Positions 27,373 to 35,950 of a stretch of DNA of 48,707 nt are shown one piece after another. Position 1 is the first letter of the stretch, and each line of letters opens with the position of its first letter. Under the pieces are notes generated by a model, which was not told the DNA's origin, made no database searches, and was given only the letters and a program-made list of their open reading frames with translations. A program made the position numbers and the translations under genes. The stretch comes from Ramlibacter sp. (GTDB lineage Bacteria > Pseudomonadota > Gammaproteobacteria > Burkholderiales > Burkholderiaceae_C): NCBI GenBank assembly GCA_030831585.1, contig JAURKV010000087.1, forward strand, positions 1-48,707. The letters run 5' to 3'.

Positions 27373-30300
27373 GAACGAATCGCCCACGCCCTCCCTCTGG
27401 ATCCGGGCGCTTTCCATCGCCGCCTCAGCCCTTTGGTGGCTGCTTGTGGCTCTGTGGTTGGCGCTGGCGCTGGCCTGGGGCGCGTTGCACGGCTGGATTG
27501 TGCCGCGTATCGACGATTGGCGTCCTACGCTGGAGCGGGAGGCCTCTCGGGTTCTGGGGATGCCCGTGCGCATCGGTGCCATCACCGCCCACAGCAACGC
27601 GCTCATGCCCTCCTTCGAGCTGTCCGAGGTGGTCTTGCAGGACGCCCAGGCCCGCGATGCCCTTCGGCTGCAACGGGTGATGGTGGCGCTCTCGCCGCGC
27701 TCCCTGCTGAATCTGGGCATGGAGCAGCTTTATGTCGAGGGGCCGCAGCTGGAGGTGCGCCGCGACGCGACCGGCCGGCTCTGGGTGGCCGGGCTGGAGG
27801 TTTCCCCCGTCACCGGTGAGGCCAGCCCGGCGGCCAACTGGTTTTTCCGGCAAAAAGAGGTCGTGGTACTCGGGGGCGCCTTGCGATGGGTCGACGAGCA
27901 GCGCAGCGCCCCGCCCCTGGTCCTGACTGATGTGCGATTTGTTGCCCGCAACGGCCCGCGCCGCCATGACTTGCGGCTCGACGCCAGCCCCCCCGCCGAC
28001 TGGGGCGGTGCCATCACCCTGATGGGGGAGTTGCGCTCTCCCTTGCTGTCCCAGCACCCAGGCCGCTGGCAGGACTGGCAGGGCGAGCTCCACGCCGACT
28101 TCAGTTCAGTCGATTTGTCCCGTTTGCGCCCCTACACCAACTTGGGGTTAGACCTGCGCAGCGGGCAGGGCCGTTTGCGCGCCTGGGCCGACCTCGACCG
28201 CGGCCGCCTCTTGGGTGGCCAGGCCGAGATCGACCTGCGGCAGGTCGATGCGGTGCTGGTCGCCGGCCGGCCCCCTCTGGCCCTGGAATCGGTCGCCGGT
28301 CGCCTGATTGGCAAGCGGCTTGGGCAGGGCTTTCAACTTGAAACCCAGGCCCTGCAATTCCAGACCCCTGACGGTCAGCGCTGGCCCGGCGGCAACCTGT
28401 CGCTGGCCTGGGAGCCGGCGGCCGCCAAGGAGCCTGGCCGGGGCCGCCTGCGGGCCGACCGGCTTGACCTTCAGGCCCTGACCCGGCTGGCCGACCGTCT
28501 GCCCCTCACCGACGAACAGCGTGGCCTGCTGGCGCGGATTCCCCAGGGCCCCGACGGCGTGGCCGGTCTGATCGAGCGCCTGGATGCCAGCTGGGAGTTG
28601 CCCGCCACCGCCCCGGCCAAGTACAAGGTCAGTGCCCGCGCCACCGGGCTGGTGCTTCCAGCGGATCCTGCCAGCCGCCGCCCCGGGCTGCGTGGGGTGA
28701 CGCTCCAGGGCGAATTCGACCAGGCCGGCGGGAAGGCTCATCTCGAGGCCCCGGGCAGCGTGCTTTCCTTGCCAGGCGTGTTGGCCGAGCCCCAAGTGCG
28801 CCTCGACCGGCTGGTGGCCGACCTCCAGTGGAAGCGGTCCGATAGCCGTCTCAGCGTGACTGCCTCAGGGATCCGTCTGGCCAACGCCGACTTGCAGGCC
28901 GATGGCCAAGCCACCTGGCGCAGCGCAGACCCGGCGCGCGGCGGGCCGGGCAACCTGGACCTGCAGATGACGATCGCGCGGGCCGAGGCCAACCGGGTCT
29001 GGCGCTACCTGCCGCTGTCGCTGCCTCAGACGCGCGACTACTTGCGCGAAGCCATCTCCGCTGGCCAAGCCTACGACGCTCGGGTCACTCTGCGCGGCGA
29101 CCTGCGGGACTTCCCATTCCGAGACCCCGCCAGCGGCGAGTTCCGTATTGCCACCAAGGTGCGTGACCTGCAATATGCCTACGCGCCGCGCAGCAGTGCG
29201 CGCCAGCCGGGTGGGCCGGCTTGGCCGGCGCTGACCGGCCTGTCGGGCGAGCTGGTGTTCGAGCGCGCCGGCATGCAGGTGAACAAGGCCCAGGGCCGGT
29301 TTGCCGGTGTTCCGGGGCTGCAGGTGCAGGCCGATGCTGCCATCGCCAACTTTGCCGAAGGGGTGGTCGGGGTCACTGGTACGGTGCGCGGCCCGTTGGC
29401 CGAGTCACTGGCGGTCTTTAACGCCTCGCCTGTCGCCCTTACGCTGGGCCAACCACTGGCCCAGGCCACGGTTAATGGCTCCGCCGAGGTAAAGCTGCAG
29501 TTGTCACTACCCCTGGCCGGTCTGGAGCGCAGCAAGGTGCAGGGCAGTGTCATCCTGCCCGGTAACGACTTCGCCATGCCCGGGGCGCCAGCCCTGGCCC
29601 GCGCCCGGGGAACGGTGGCCTTCACCGAGCGCGGCTTCAGCCTGGCCGGGGTGCAGGCGCGCGCCCTGGGCGGTGACCTGCGCATGGATGGCGGCTCCCG
29701 GCCCGCGCCGATACCCGCCGGTGAGGCGCCCATCCAGTTGCGTGTCCAAGGCACTGCCTCGGCTGAGGGCCTGCGCCAGGCGCGCGAGCTCGGCCCGGTA
29801 CCCCGGCTGGCGCGTCAGGCCATCGGCAACGCGCCCTACACTGCCCTCATCGGCCTGCGCTCAGGCTCGGCCGATGTGACCGTCACCAGCACGCTGCAGG
29901 GGCTTTCACTGGCCCTGCCAGCGCCCCTGAACAAGGCGGCAGACACCGTCCTTCCGCTTCGCTTTGAGCGCAGCTTCGGCGGCACCGCGGCCCGGCCGCA
30001 GGACCAGTTGCGCGTGGAGCTGGGCCGCCTGGGCAGCGTCCACTATGTACGTGATCTTTCGGCAGCCGAGCCCCAAGTGCTGCGCGGCGCCATCGGTCTG
30101 GGTCTGGCCCCTGGCGAGTCGGTATCCCTGCCGGAGCAAGGCGTCGCGGCCACCCTGCGCCTGGTCGGCGTCAACCTGGACGACTGGGAGCAGGCCTTGG
30201 CCTCGCCCACCACCCCGGCAGCAAACCGGGGCTTGGTCGATCCCACGCTGCAGCCCTACCTGCCAACCACCTTCAGCCTGCGTGCGCGTGAGCTCACCCT

Positions 30301-31423
30301 CTCAGGCCGCACAGTCAACAACCTCGCGGCCACCGGCACCCGCGACGGGCTGACGTGGCGCGCAGTGGTGGAGGCTAGCCAGCTGCTGGGTAATTTCGAG
30401 TACCGCCAGCCCGCCAACCCGGCGGCCGGCGCCGGACGCCTGGTGGCGCGCTTGAACCGGCTGGCCATCCCAGCCAGCGCCACCGGCGATGTTGAGGCGC
30501 TGCTGGACACGCAGACCACAAGCATGCCGGCGATCGACGCGGTGGTGGAGGATTTCGAGCTGCGTGGTAAGAAGCTGGGCCGGCTGGAGATGGAGGCCGT
30601 CAACCGCGCCGCATCGAGTGGCAGCGGGTCCGAGTGGCGTCTGAACCGACTGGTGCTGGCAATGCCCGAGGCCACGCTCACCGCCAGCGGGACCTGGGCT
30701 GCGCCGCCCTCGGCGTCGGCCGCCCCCTCCGCCCCGCGTGCCCGCGTGCCCGCCCGCCGTGCCGCCATGAACTTCCGCCTCGACGTCAGCGACGGTGGGC
30801 AGCTGCTCACCCGTTTGGGCATGAAAGACCTGGTGCGGCGTGGCCGCGGCAAGCTCGAAGGCCAGATCGGTTGGCAGGGCTCGCCACTGAGCTTTGATTA
30901 CCCCACACTGGGCGGCGCTTTCAGCGTCAGCATCGAATCTGGCCAATTCCTCAAGGCCGACCCGGGGCTGGCCAAGCTCCTGGGCGTGCTCAGCCTGCAG
31001 AGTCTGCCGCGCCGGCTGACCCTGGACTTCCGGGATGTGTTCACCGAGGGATTTGCCTTCGACTTCCTGCGCGGCGACGTCACCATTGCCCAGGGCATCG
31101 CCGCCACCAACAACCTGCAGATGAAGGGGGTGAATGCCGCCGTCTTGATGGACGGGCGCGCTGATATCGCCCGCGAGACCCAGGACCTGAAGGTGGTGGT
31201 AGTGCCCGAGATCAATGCCGGCACCGCCTCGGTGGTGGCAGGTGTCATCAATCCCGCGGTCGGCCTGGGCAGTTTCCTCGCCCAGCTGTTTCTGCGCCAG
31301 CCGCTGATCCGCGCGGCGACCCAGGAGTTTCATGTCGACGGCACCTGGGGCGACCCGCGGGTGACCCGGGTGTCTCGCGGCAGCAGTGCTGCGCCCGCCG
31401 CACAGCCGGCCGCCGCCAACTGA
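27371..31423 (+). CDS. YhdP/AsmA-like (TIGR02099-type) large envelope protein
   Basis: About 1350 aa, N-terminal TM, ends with GGAFSVSIESGQFLKADPGLAKLLGVLSLQSLPRRLTLDFRDVFTEGFAFDFLRGDVTIAQGIA: AsmA-like C-terminus of the YhdP family. Confidence 0.92.
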   Translation: MNESPTPSLWIRALSIAASALWWLLVALWLALALAWGALHGWIVPRIDDWRPTLEREASRVLGMPVRIGAITAHSNALMPSFELSEVVLQDAQARDALRLQRVMVALSPRSLLNLGMEQLYVEGPQLEVRRDATGRLWVAGLEVSPVTGEASPAANWFFRQKEVVVLGGALRWVDEQRSAPPLVLTDVRFVARNGPRRHDLRLDASPPADWGGAITLMGELRSPLLSQHPGRWQDWQGELHADFSSVDLSRLRPYTNLGLDLRSGQGRLRAWADLDRGRLLGGQAEIDLRQVDAVLVAGRPPLALESVAGRLIGKRLGQGFQLETQALQFQTPDGQRWPGGNLSLAWEPAAAKEPGRGRLRADRLDLQALTRLADRLPLTDEQRGLLARIPQGPDGVAGLIERLDASWELPATAPAKYKVSARATGLVLPADPASRRPGLRGVTLQGEFDQAGGKAHLEAPGSVLSLPGVLAEPQVRLDRLVADLQWKRSDSRLSVTASGIRLANADLQADGQATWRSADPARGGPGNLDLQMTIARAEANRVWRYLPLSLPQTRDYLREAISAGQAYDARVTLRGDLRDFPFRDPASGEFRIATKVRDLQYAYAPRSSARQPGGPAWPALTGLSGELVFERAGMQVNKAQGRFAGVPGLQVQADAAIANFAEGVVGVTGTVRGPLAESLAVFNASPVALTLGQPLAQATVNGSAEVKLQLSLPLAGLERSKVQGSVILPGNDFAMPGAPALARARGTVAFTERGFSLAGVQARALGGDLRMDGGSRPAPIPAGEAPIQLRVQGTASAEGLRQARELGPVPRLARQAIGNAPYTALIGLRSGSADVTVTSTLQGLSLALPAPLNKAADTVLPLRFERSFGGTAARPQDQLRVELGRLGSVHYVRDLSAAEPQVLRGAIGLGLAPGESVSLPEQGVAATLRLVGVNLDDWEQALASPTTPAANRGLVDPTLQPYLPTTFSLRARELTLSGRTVNNLAATGTRDGLTWRAVVEASQLLGNFEYRQPANPAAGAGRLVARLNRLAIPASATGDVEALLDTQTTSMPAIDAVVEDFELRGKKLGRLEMEAVNRAASSGSGSEWRLNRLVLAMPEATLTASGTWAAPPSASAAPSAPRARVPARRAAMNFRLDVSDGGQLLTRLGMKDLVRRGRGKLEGQIGWQGSPLSFDYPTLGGAFSVSIESGQFLKADPGLAKLLGVLSLQSLPRRLTLDFRDVFTEGFAFDFLRGDVTIAQGIAATNNLQMKGVNAAVLMDGRADIARETQDLKVVVVPEINAGTASVVAGVINPAVGLGSFLAQLFLRQPLIRAATQEFHVDGTWGDPRVTRVSRGSSAAPAAQPAAAN

Positions 31424-31469
31424 GTCGACGGACCTCGCGCACCCCGACAGCGCCGCAAGAAGCACCGCC

Positions 31470-32378
31470 ATGGCACTCGAGCTCGCCCTGATTCAGATGG
31501 TCTCGTCCCCCTCGGTGGCAGACAACCTGCGGCAGGCCCGCGCACTGCTGGCGCAAGCGGCCGCGGACGGCGCTGAGCTGGCCGTGCTACCCGAGTATTT
31601 CTGTCTTCTGGGCCAGTCCGACGCCGACAAACTAGCCCATGCCGAGCGTGAGGGCCAGGGCCCCATACAAGCGGCGCTTGCCGAGGCCGCCCGCGACCTG
31701 GGGCTGTGGCTGGTGGGCGGCACCCTGCCCCTGGCCAGCGCCGACCCCGGCCGGGTCCGTAACGCCTGCATCGTCTATCGCCCCGACGGCCACCAGGTGG
31801 CTCGCTACGACAAGATTCACCTCTTTGCCTTCGACAATGGCCGCGAGCGCTACGACGAGTCGCGCACCATCGAGGCCGGTGCCGACCCCGTTTGCTTTGA
31901 CCTCGAAACCCGCGCGGGGGAGTGTTGGCGGGTCGGCCTCTCGGTTTGCTATGACCTGCGCTTTCCCGAGCTGTACCGGGGCCTTGCGGCCGACGGTGCG
32001 CAGCTGATGCTGGTGCCCAGCGCCTTCACCCACACCACCGGCCGGGCCCACTGGGAAACGTTGCTGCGGGCGCGCGCCATCGAAAACCTGGCCTTCGTCG
32101 GTGCACCTGCCCAGGGCGGTCTGCATGCCAACGGCCGACGCACCTGGGGCCACACGCTGGTGGCTGATCCCTGGGGCGAGGTGATCGCCTGCCGCGAGGA
32201 GGAGGGCGCTGGCGTGCTGCGAGCCCGTCTTGACCTGGAACGCCTCGCGCAGTCCCGCCAGCAGTTGCCGGCGCTGGCCCACCGCGTGCTCGGGGTTGCG
32301 CCAGACCCCGCCAGTGCAACTGTGACTGCGACTGCGACTGCGACTGCGGTCGCGGTTGTTTCGCCCGCCCGGTCCTGA
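31470..32378 (+). CDS. Carbon-nitrogen hydrolase (Nit/omega-amidase-like nitrilase family)
   Basis: Glu-Lys-Cys triad contexts: LPEYFCLLG, ARYDKIHLF, GLSVCYDLRFPELYR. Confidence 0.93.
   Translation: MALELALIQMVSSPSVADNLRQARALLAQAAADGAELAVLPEYFCLLGQSDADKLAHAEREGQGPIQAALAEAARDLGLWLVGGTLPLASADPGRVRNACIVYRPDGHQVARYDKIHLFAFDNGRERYDESRTIEAGADPVCFDLETRAGECWRVGLSVCYDLRFPELYRGLAADGAQLMLVPSAFTHTTGRAHWETLLRARAIENLAFVGAPAQGGLHANGRRTWGHTLVADPWGEVIACREEEGAGVLRARLDLERLAQSRQQLPALAHRVLGVAPDPASATVTATATATAVAVVSPARS
32321..32350 (+). repeat. In-frame hexanucleotide repeat (TGCGAC-type, about 4-5 units) encoding TATATATA at the nitrilase C-terminus
   Basis: tgtgactgcgactgcgactgcgactgcggt; protein SATVTATATATAVAVV. 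Confidence 0.9.
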
Positions 32379-32388
32379 CACCCTCGCC

Positions 32389-34497
32389 ATGCCTCGCCCT
32401 TTCCGCGCCTTCCTCCAATGGAACCCCGTTGCAGCCTCGACGGTCCGCCGCTGGTTCGCAGAGCGCCTGCACGACGGGGGCGGCAGCACGGCGCGGCGCA
32501 TCCTGTGGTGGCTGCTGGTGCCCCTGGTGGGGGCGCTGCTGGTCACCTTGGTCTGGCTCGCCGGCCGCTACGAGGCCAGCCAGGTGCAGGGTGCCCTGGA
32601 CCGGGATGCCAACGCCGCCGGCGCAGACATCCGGCAGGGTCTGGCCCGCAACATCCAGGACCTGCAGGCCCTGCGGGCCACGCCCGCCCTGGCGGATTGG
32701 GACGCTGCCGCCTCGCGCCTGCTGCGCGAACACCGCGAGCTGCTGCGCATTGAGCAGCGCGATGCCTCGTTGCAGCTGATGCAGGTGGTCGAGACGCCCT
32801 ATCGCAAGCCCGTGTTCGATCGCCTGCCCCGTCCCCAGGCACAGGCCGATGTCCGCCTAGCCTGCGCTCAAGCGATGCGCCTGTCGCAGCCGGCCTATTC
32901 CACCAGCTACTTCGCGCCCCAGGGCGACGGCCTCGGCCTCGAGGTCATGGAGCTTTGCGTGCCACAAGGCAGCGGCCGCGAGGTCACCGGCTTCCTGGTC
33001 GCCAGCTATGCCCTGTCGGGCGTCCTGTCCTCCTTCGTCGGCCCGCAGTTGGCACGCAACCAGGAGGTGTCCTTCAACGAGACAGACGGTACCCGACTGG
33101 CGCTGTATGGCCAGGCCCAACGGGGCCGCCGCACCTTCACCAGCCAGTACCTGCTGGACCTGCCCGGCAACACCTTGCTGCTGCGCATGAACAGCTGGCG
33201 TTCGGCGCCAGACCTGTTTCCCAATGTGATGACTGCCCTCGTCACCGCCATGTCGATCGCTCTGGTCGCGGTGCTGGTGCTGCTGGGCCGCGACATGCGC
33301 CGCCGCCAGCGGGTGGAGCGCGACCTCGCCGACGCTCTCGCCTTCAGAAAAGCCATGGAGAACTCCCTGGTCACCGGCCTGCGGGCGCGCGACCTCTCCG
33401 GCCGTATCACCTATGTGAACCCGGCCTTTTGCGCCATGGTCGGCTTCAGCGCCGACGAGATCTTGGTTCGGGCCCTGCCCCCACCCTACTGGCCGCCCGA
33501 CCTGGTGGAGGAATACCTGCGCCGCCATGAAAACCGGCATGCCAGGGGGCAGCAGCCGCCCCGAGAGGGCTTCGAATCCGTGTTCGTCCGCAAGGACGGC
33601 ATTCGTTTCCCGGTCCTCATCATCGAGGCGCCTCTGATCAATGCCCAGGGCGAGCAGACCGGCTGGATGAGCGCGTGCCTGGACATCAGCGAGCAGCGCC
33701 GGGTGGAGGAGGTGTCCCGCGCCAGCCAGGAAAGGCTGCAGGCCACCGCCCGTTTGGCCACCGTGGGCGAGATGGCCTCGCTCCTCAGCCATGAGCTCAA
33801 CCAGCCGCTGGCCGCCATCTCCAGCTACGCCACCGGCTCGCGCAACCTCCTGCAATCTGGCGATGTTCAGGGCCTCGATGGCGCGCTGCAGCGCATCGCC
33901 CAGCAGGCTGAGCGCGCTGGCAAGGTGATCCGAAGCGTCCATGACTTCCTGCGCCGTCGCGACCAGCCTCGTGAGCCCGTCCACCCGCAGGCGCTGTGGG
34001 AGGCGGTCATCCCCCTGGTGACCCTGCAGGCGCGCAAACTGGGTGTGGGCGTGGTCTCACGCATTCCCGCCGACCTGCCGCAGCTTCTCTGTGACCGCAC
34101 CATGGTTGAACAGGTCCTTCTCAACCTGGTCCGCAATGCGATGCAGGCCATGGACGAAGCCGGGGTGGCCCGGCCGACCCTCACCCTTCAGGTGCGCCGG
34201 GCCGAGCGACCCGATGAGCCCGGCCGTGTCTGGCTGGAGTTTTCGGTGGCCGACATCGGGCCCGGCATTCCCGAGGGGGTAAAGAGCCAGCTTTTTACCC
34301 CCTTCTTCACCACCAAAGCCGAGGGCATGGGGCTGGGTTTGTCTCTCTGCCGGACGGTGGTCGAACAGCACGGCGGGCAGTTGTCCTTCGAGCCCAACAC
34401 GCCGCAGGGCACGATCTTCCGGTTCACGCTGCCCACCGCCGATCTACCCCGGGCCACGCCAGACGTGGCGACACCCTCGCATGCAACCACCCTCTGA
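32389..34497 (+). CDS. PAS-domain sensor histidine kinase (DctS/DctB-like)
   Basis: TM-extracytoplasmic-TM, PAS, LATVGEMASLLSHELNQPLAAISSYATGSRNLL H-box, LLNLVRNAMQAM, GPGIPEG, GLGLSLCRTVVEQHGG. Confidence 0.93.
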   Translation: MPRPFRAFLQWNPVAASTVRRWFAERLHDGGGSTARRILWWLLVPLVGALLVTLVWLAGRYEASQVQGALDRDANAAGADIRQGLARNIQDLQALRATPALADWDAAASRLLREHRELLRIEQRDASLQLMQVVETPYRKPVFDRLPRPQAQADVRLACAQAMRLSQPAYSTSYFAPQGDGLGLEVMELCVPQGSGREVTGFLVASYALSGVLSSFVGPQLARNQEVSFNETDGTRLALYGQAQRGRRTFTSQYLLDLPGNTLLLRMNSWRSAPDLFPNVMTALVTAMSIALVAVLVLLGRDMRRRQRVERDLADALAFRKAMENSLVTGLRARDLSGRITYVNPAFCAMVGFSADEILVRALPPPYWPPDLVEEYLRRHENRHARGQQPPREGFESVFVRKDGIRFPVLIIEAPLINAQGEQTGWMSACLDISEQRRVEEVSRASQERLQATARLATVGEMASLLSHELNQPLAAISSYATGSRNLLQSGDVQGLDGALQRIAQQAERAGKVIRSVHDFLRRRDQPREPVHPQALWEAVIPLVTLQARKLGVGVVSRIPADLPQLLCDRTMVEQVLLNLVRNAMQAMDEAGVARPTLTLQVRRAERPDEPGRVWLEFSVADIGPGIPEGVKSQLFTPFFTTKAEGMGLGLSLCRTVVEQHGGQLSFEPNTPQGTIFRFTLPTADLPRATPDVATPSHATTL

Positions 34498-35107
34498 CGC
34501 CCTCATCTACCTCGTCGACGACGATGCCAGCGTGCGCGAGGCCCTGGCGTGGCTGCTGCGCTCCCGGCGCCTGGCCAGCGAGAGCTTCGCCAGCGGAGAC
34601 GCCCTGCTGGCGGCCCTGCCGCCAGACTTCATGCCCCGTCAGCCTTGCTGCCTGCTGCTGGACGTACGCATGCCCGGAACCAGCGGCCTGGCGCTCTTTG
34701 AGATGTTGGAGCGACGCGGTCTGGTCGAGGTCATGCCAGTGATCTTCTTGACCGGCCATGGAGATGTGCCCACCGCGGTGGCCATGGTCAAGCGTGGTGC
34801 CTTCGACTTCTGCGAGAAGCCTTTCTCCGACAACGCCTTGGTCGACCGTATCGAGCAGGCGGTGATCCGTTCGGCCCAGGTGCTGGCCGAGCGCCAGGCC
34901 CGCGAGCAGCTGCAGGCCCGACTGGGCGATCTGACCCAGCGCGAACGTGATGTGATGGCGCTGGTGGCCAAGGGCCTGCCCAACAAACTGATCGCTGACC
35001 AGCTGGAGATCAGCGTGCGCACGGTGGAAGTGCACCGCGCCCGGGTGTTCGACAAAATGGAAGTGAAGTCGGCGGTGGAGCTGGCCAACTTGCTGCGGGA
35101 GGGGTGA
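34481..35107 (+). CDS. FixJ/DctR-like response regulator with LuxR-type HTH
   Basis: LIYLVDDDASVREALAWLL, DVRMPGTSG, GHGDVPTAVAMVKRGAFDFCEKPF, LTQRERDVMALVAKGLPNKLIADQLEISVRTVEVHRARVFDKM; overlaps kinase by 17 bp. Confidence 0.95.
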   Translation: MQPPSDALIYLVDDDASVREALAWLLRSRRLASESFASGDALLAALPPDFMPRQPCCLLLDVRMPGTSGLALFEMLERRGLVEVMPVIFLTGHGDVPTAVAMVKRGAFDFCEKPFSDNALVDRIEQAVIRSAQVLAERQAREQLQARLGDLTQRERDVMALVAKGLPNKLIADQLEISVRTVEVHRARVFDKMEVKSAVELANLLREG

Positions 35108-35197
35108 GGCCGCGCAGAACCGCCCGCGCGGGCCATAACGGGCTGCCGTGGCCGCCGCTGCCGTCACCCCCGCCAAGTCTCCAGCGGCCCAACGACC

Positions 35198-35776
35198 TCA
35201 GTCGGCGCGACGGGCGTGCTCAGGCCACAGGCGCATGACCACTGCGCCCTCGCTCCGGTAGGCATAGCAGCTGTTGATCTGCGCGGGAACCTGGCCTGGC
35301 GTGTCGATGCGGTCCTGCCGGGGCACGACACCGCGGATGCCCTGAAACGCGGTCGTGCCGAGCGGGATGAGCATCTCCATCAGGTGTGTGCAGCTGGCGA
35401 CGCCACGCAGACGCGACTTGACCGTGTTGGACCAGCCCTTGACGATCCGCTCACCCACCAGCACCTGCAGCGTCGCCTCGGCCTCTTTGCAGACGCCGTA
35501 GGGTGTGGCATCGGAGGACGCCTCCACTGCCTGCACCACATAGTCTGCCGAGACGGTCAAACGCACCCACAAATCGTGCAGATGCTGCCCGGGCGGGACG
35601 GGGACAGGCGACCCCAGTCGCTCAAAGGGGAAGGGCTTGGTATCGATGAGGCGGGCCTCCACTTCGTACAAGCCGTCGTCACGGGCGTACGCCCGCATAT
35701 CGATCGAGCGGTGATGAATTTCGCGGCGAGGGGACGAGGGGGGCAGGGGCATGGACTTTTTCCAGTCTGAAGGCAT
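35198..35776 (-). CDS. DUF2889 domain-containing protein
   Basis: RREIHHRSIDMRAYARDDGLYEVEARLIDTKPF and CTHLMEMLIPLGTTAFQ, typical DUF2889; start could be 35752. Confidence 0.85.
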   Translation of the reverse strand: MPSDWKKSMPLPPSSPRREIHHRSIDMRAYARDDGLYEVEARLIDTKPFPFERLGSPVPVPPGQHLHDLWVRLTVSADYVVQAVEASSDATPYGVCKEAEATLQVLVGERIVKGWSNTVKSRLRGVASCTHLMEMLIPLGTTAFQGIRGVVPRQDRIDTPGQVPAQINSCYAYRSEGAVVMRLWPEHARRAD

Positions 35777-35827
35777 CGAACGCCGGCGAGCCTGCGCCAG
35801 TTGCAGGGGCTGTCGACAAGGCCCGAT

Positions 35828-35950
35828 TCATTTCTCGGGTGTGTCGTCCCTGGGCAGTTCGCCCTTGGGCCGGCCCGAGAACATGGTCCACCACACGATT
35901 AGGAGCAGGACCGCGAGGGCCAGCAGGGCTTCGAGCAGAATCAGGAGCAT
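35828..35950 (-). CDS. Small (40 aa) single-TM hypothetical membrane protein
   Basis: MLLILLEALLALAVLLLIVWWTMFSGRPKGELPRDDTPEK*: clean TM helix followed by short charged tail. Confidence 0.55.
   Translation of the reverse strand: MLLILLEALLALAVLLLIVWWTMFSGRPKGELPRDDTPEK

Noticed and set aside
32321-32350. Hexanucleotide repeat as a CRISPR or phase-variation frameshift switch
   Set aside because: No spacers, and the 6-nt unit preserves the reading frame, so it cannot act as an on/off frameshift switch.
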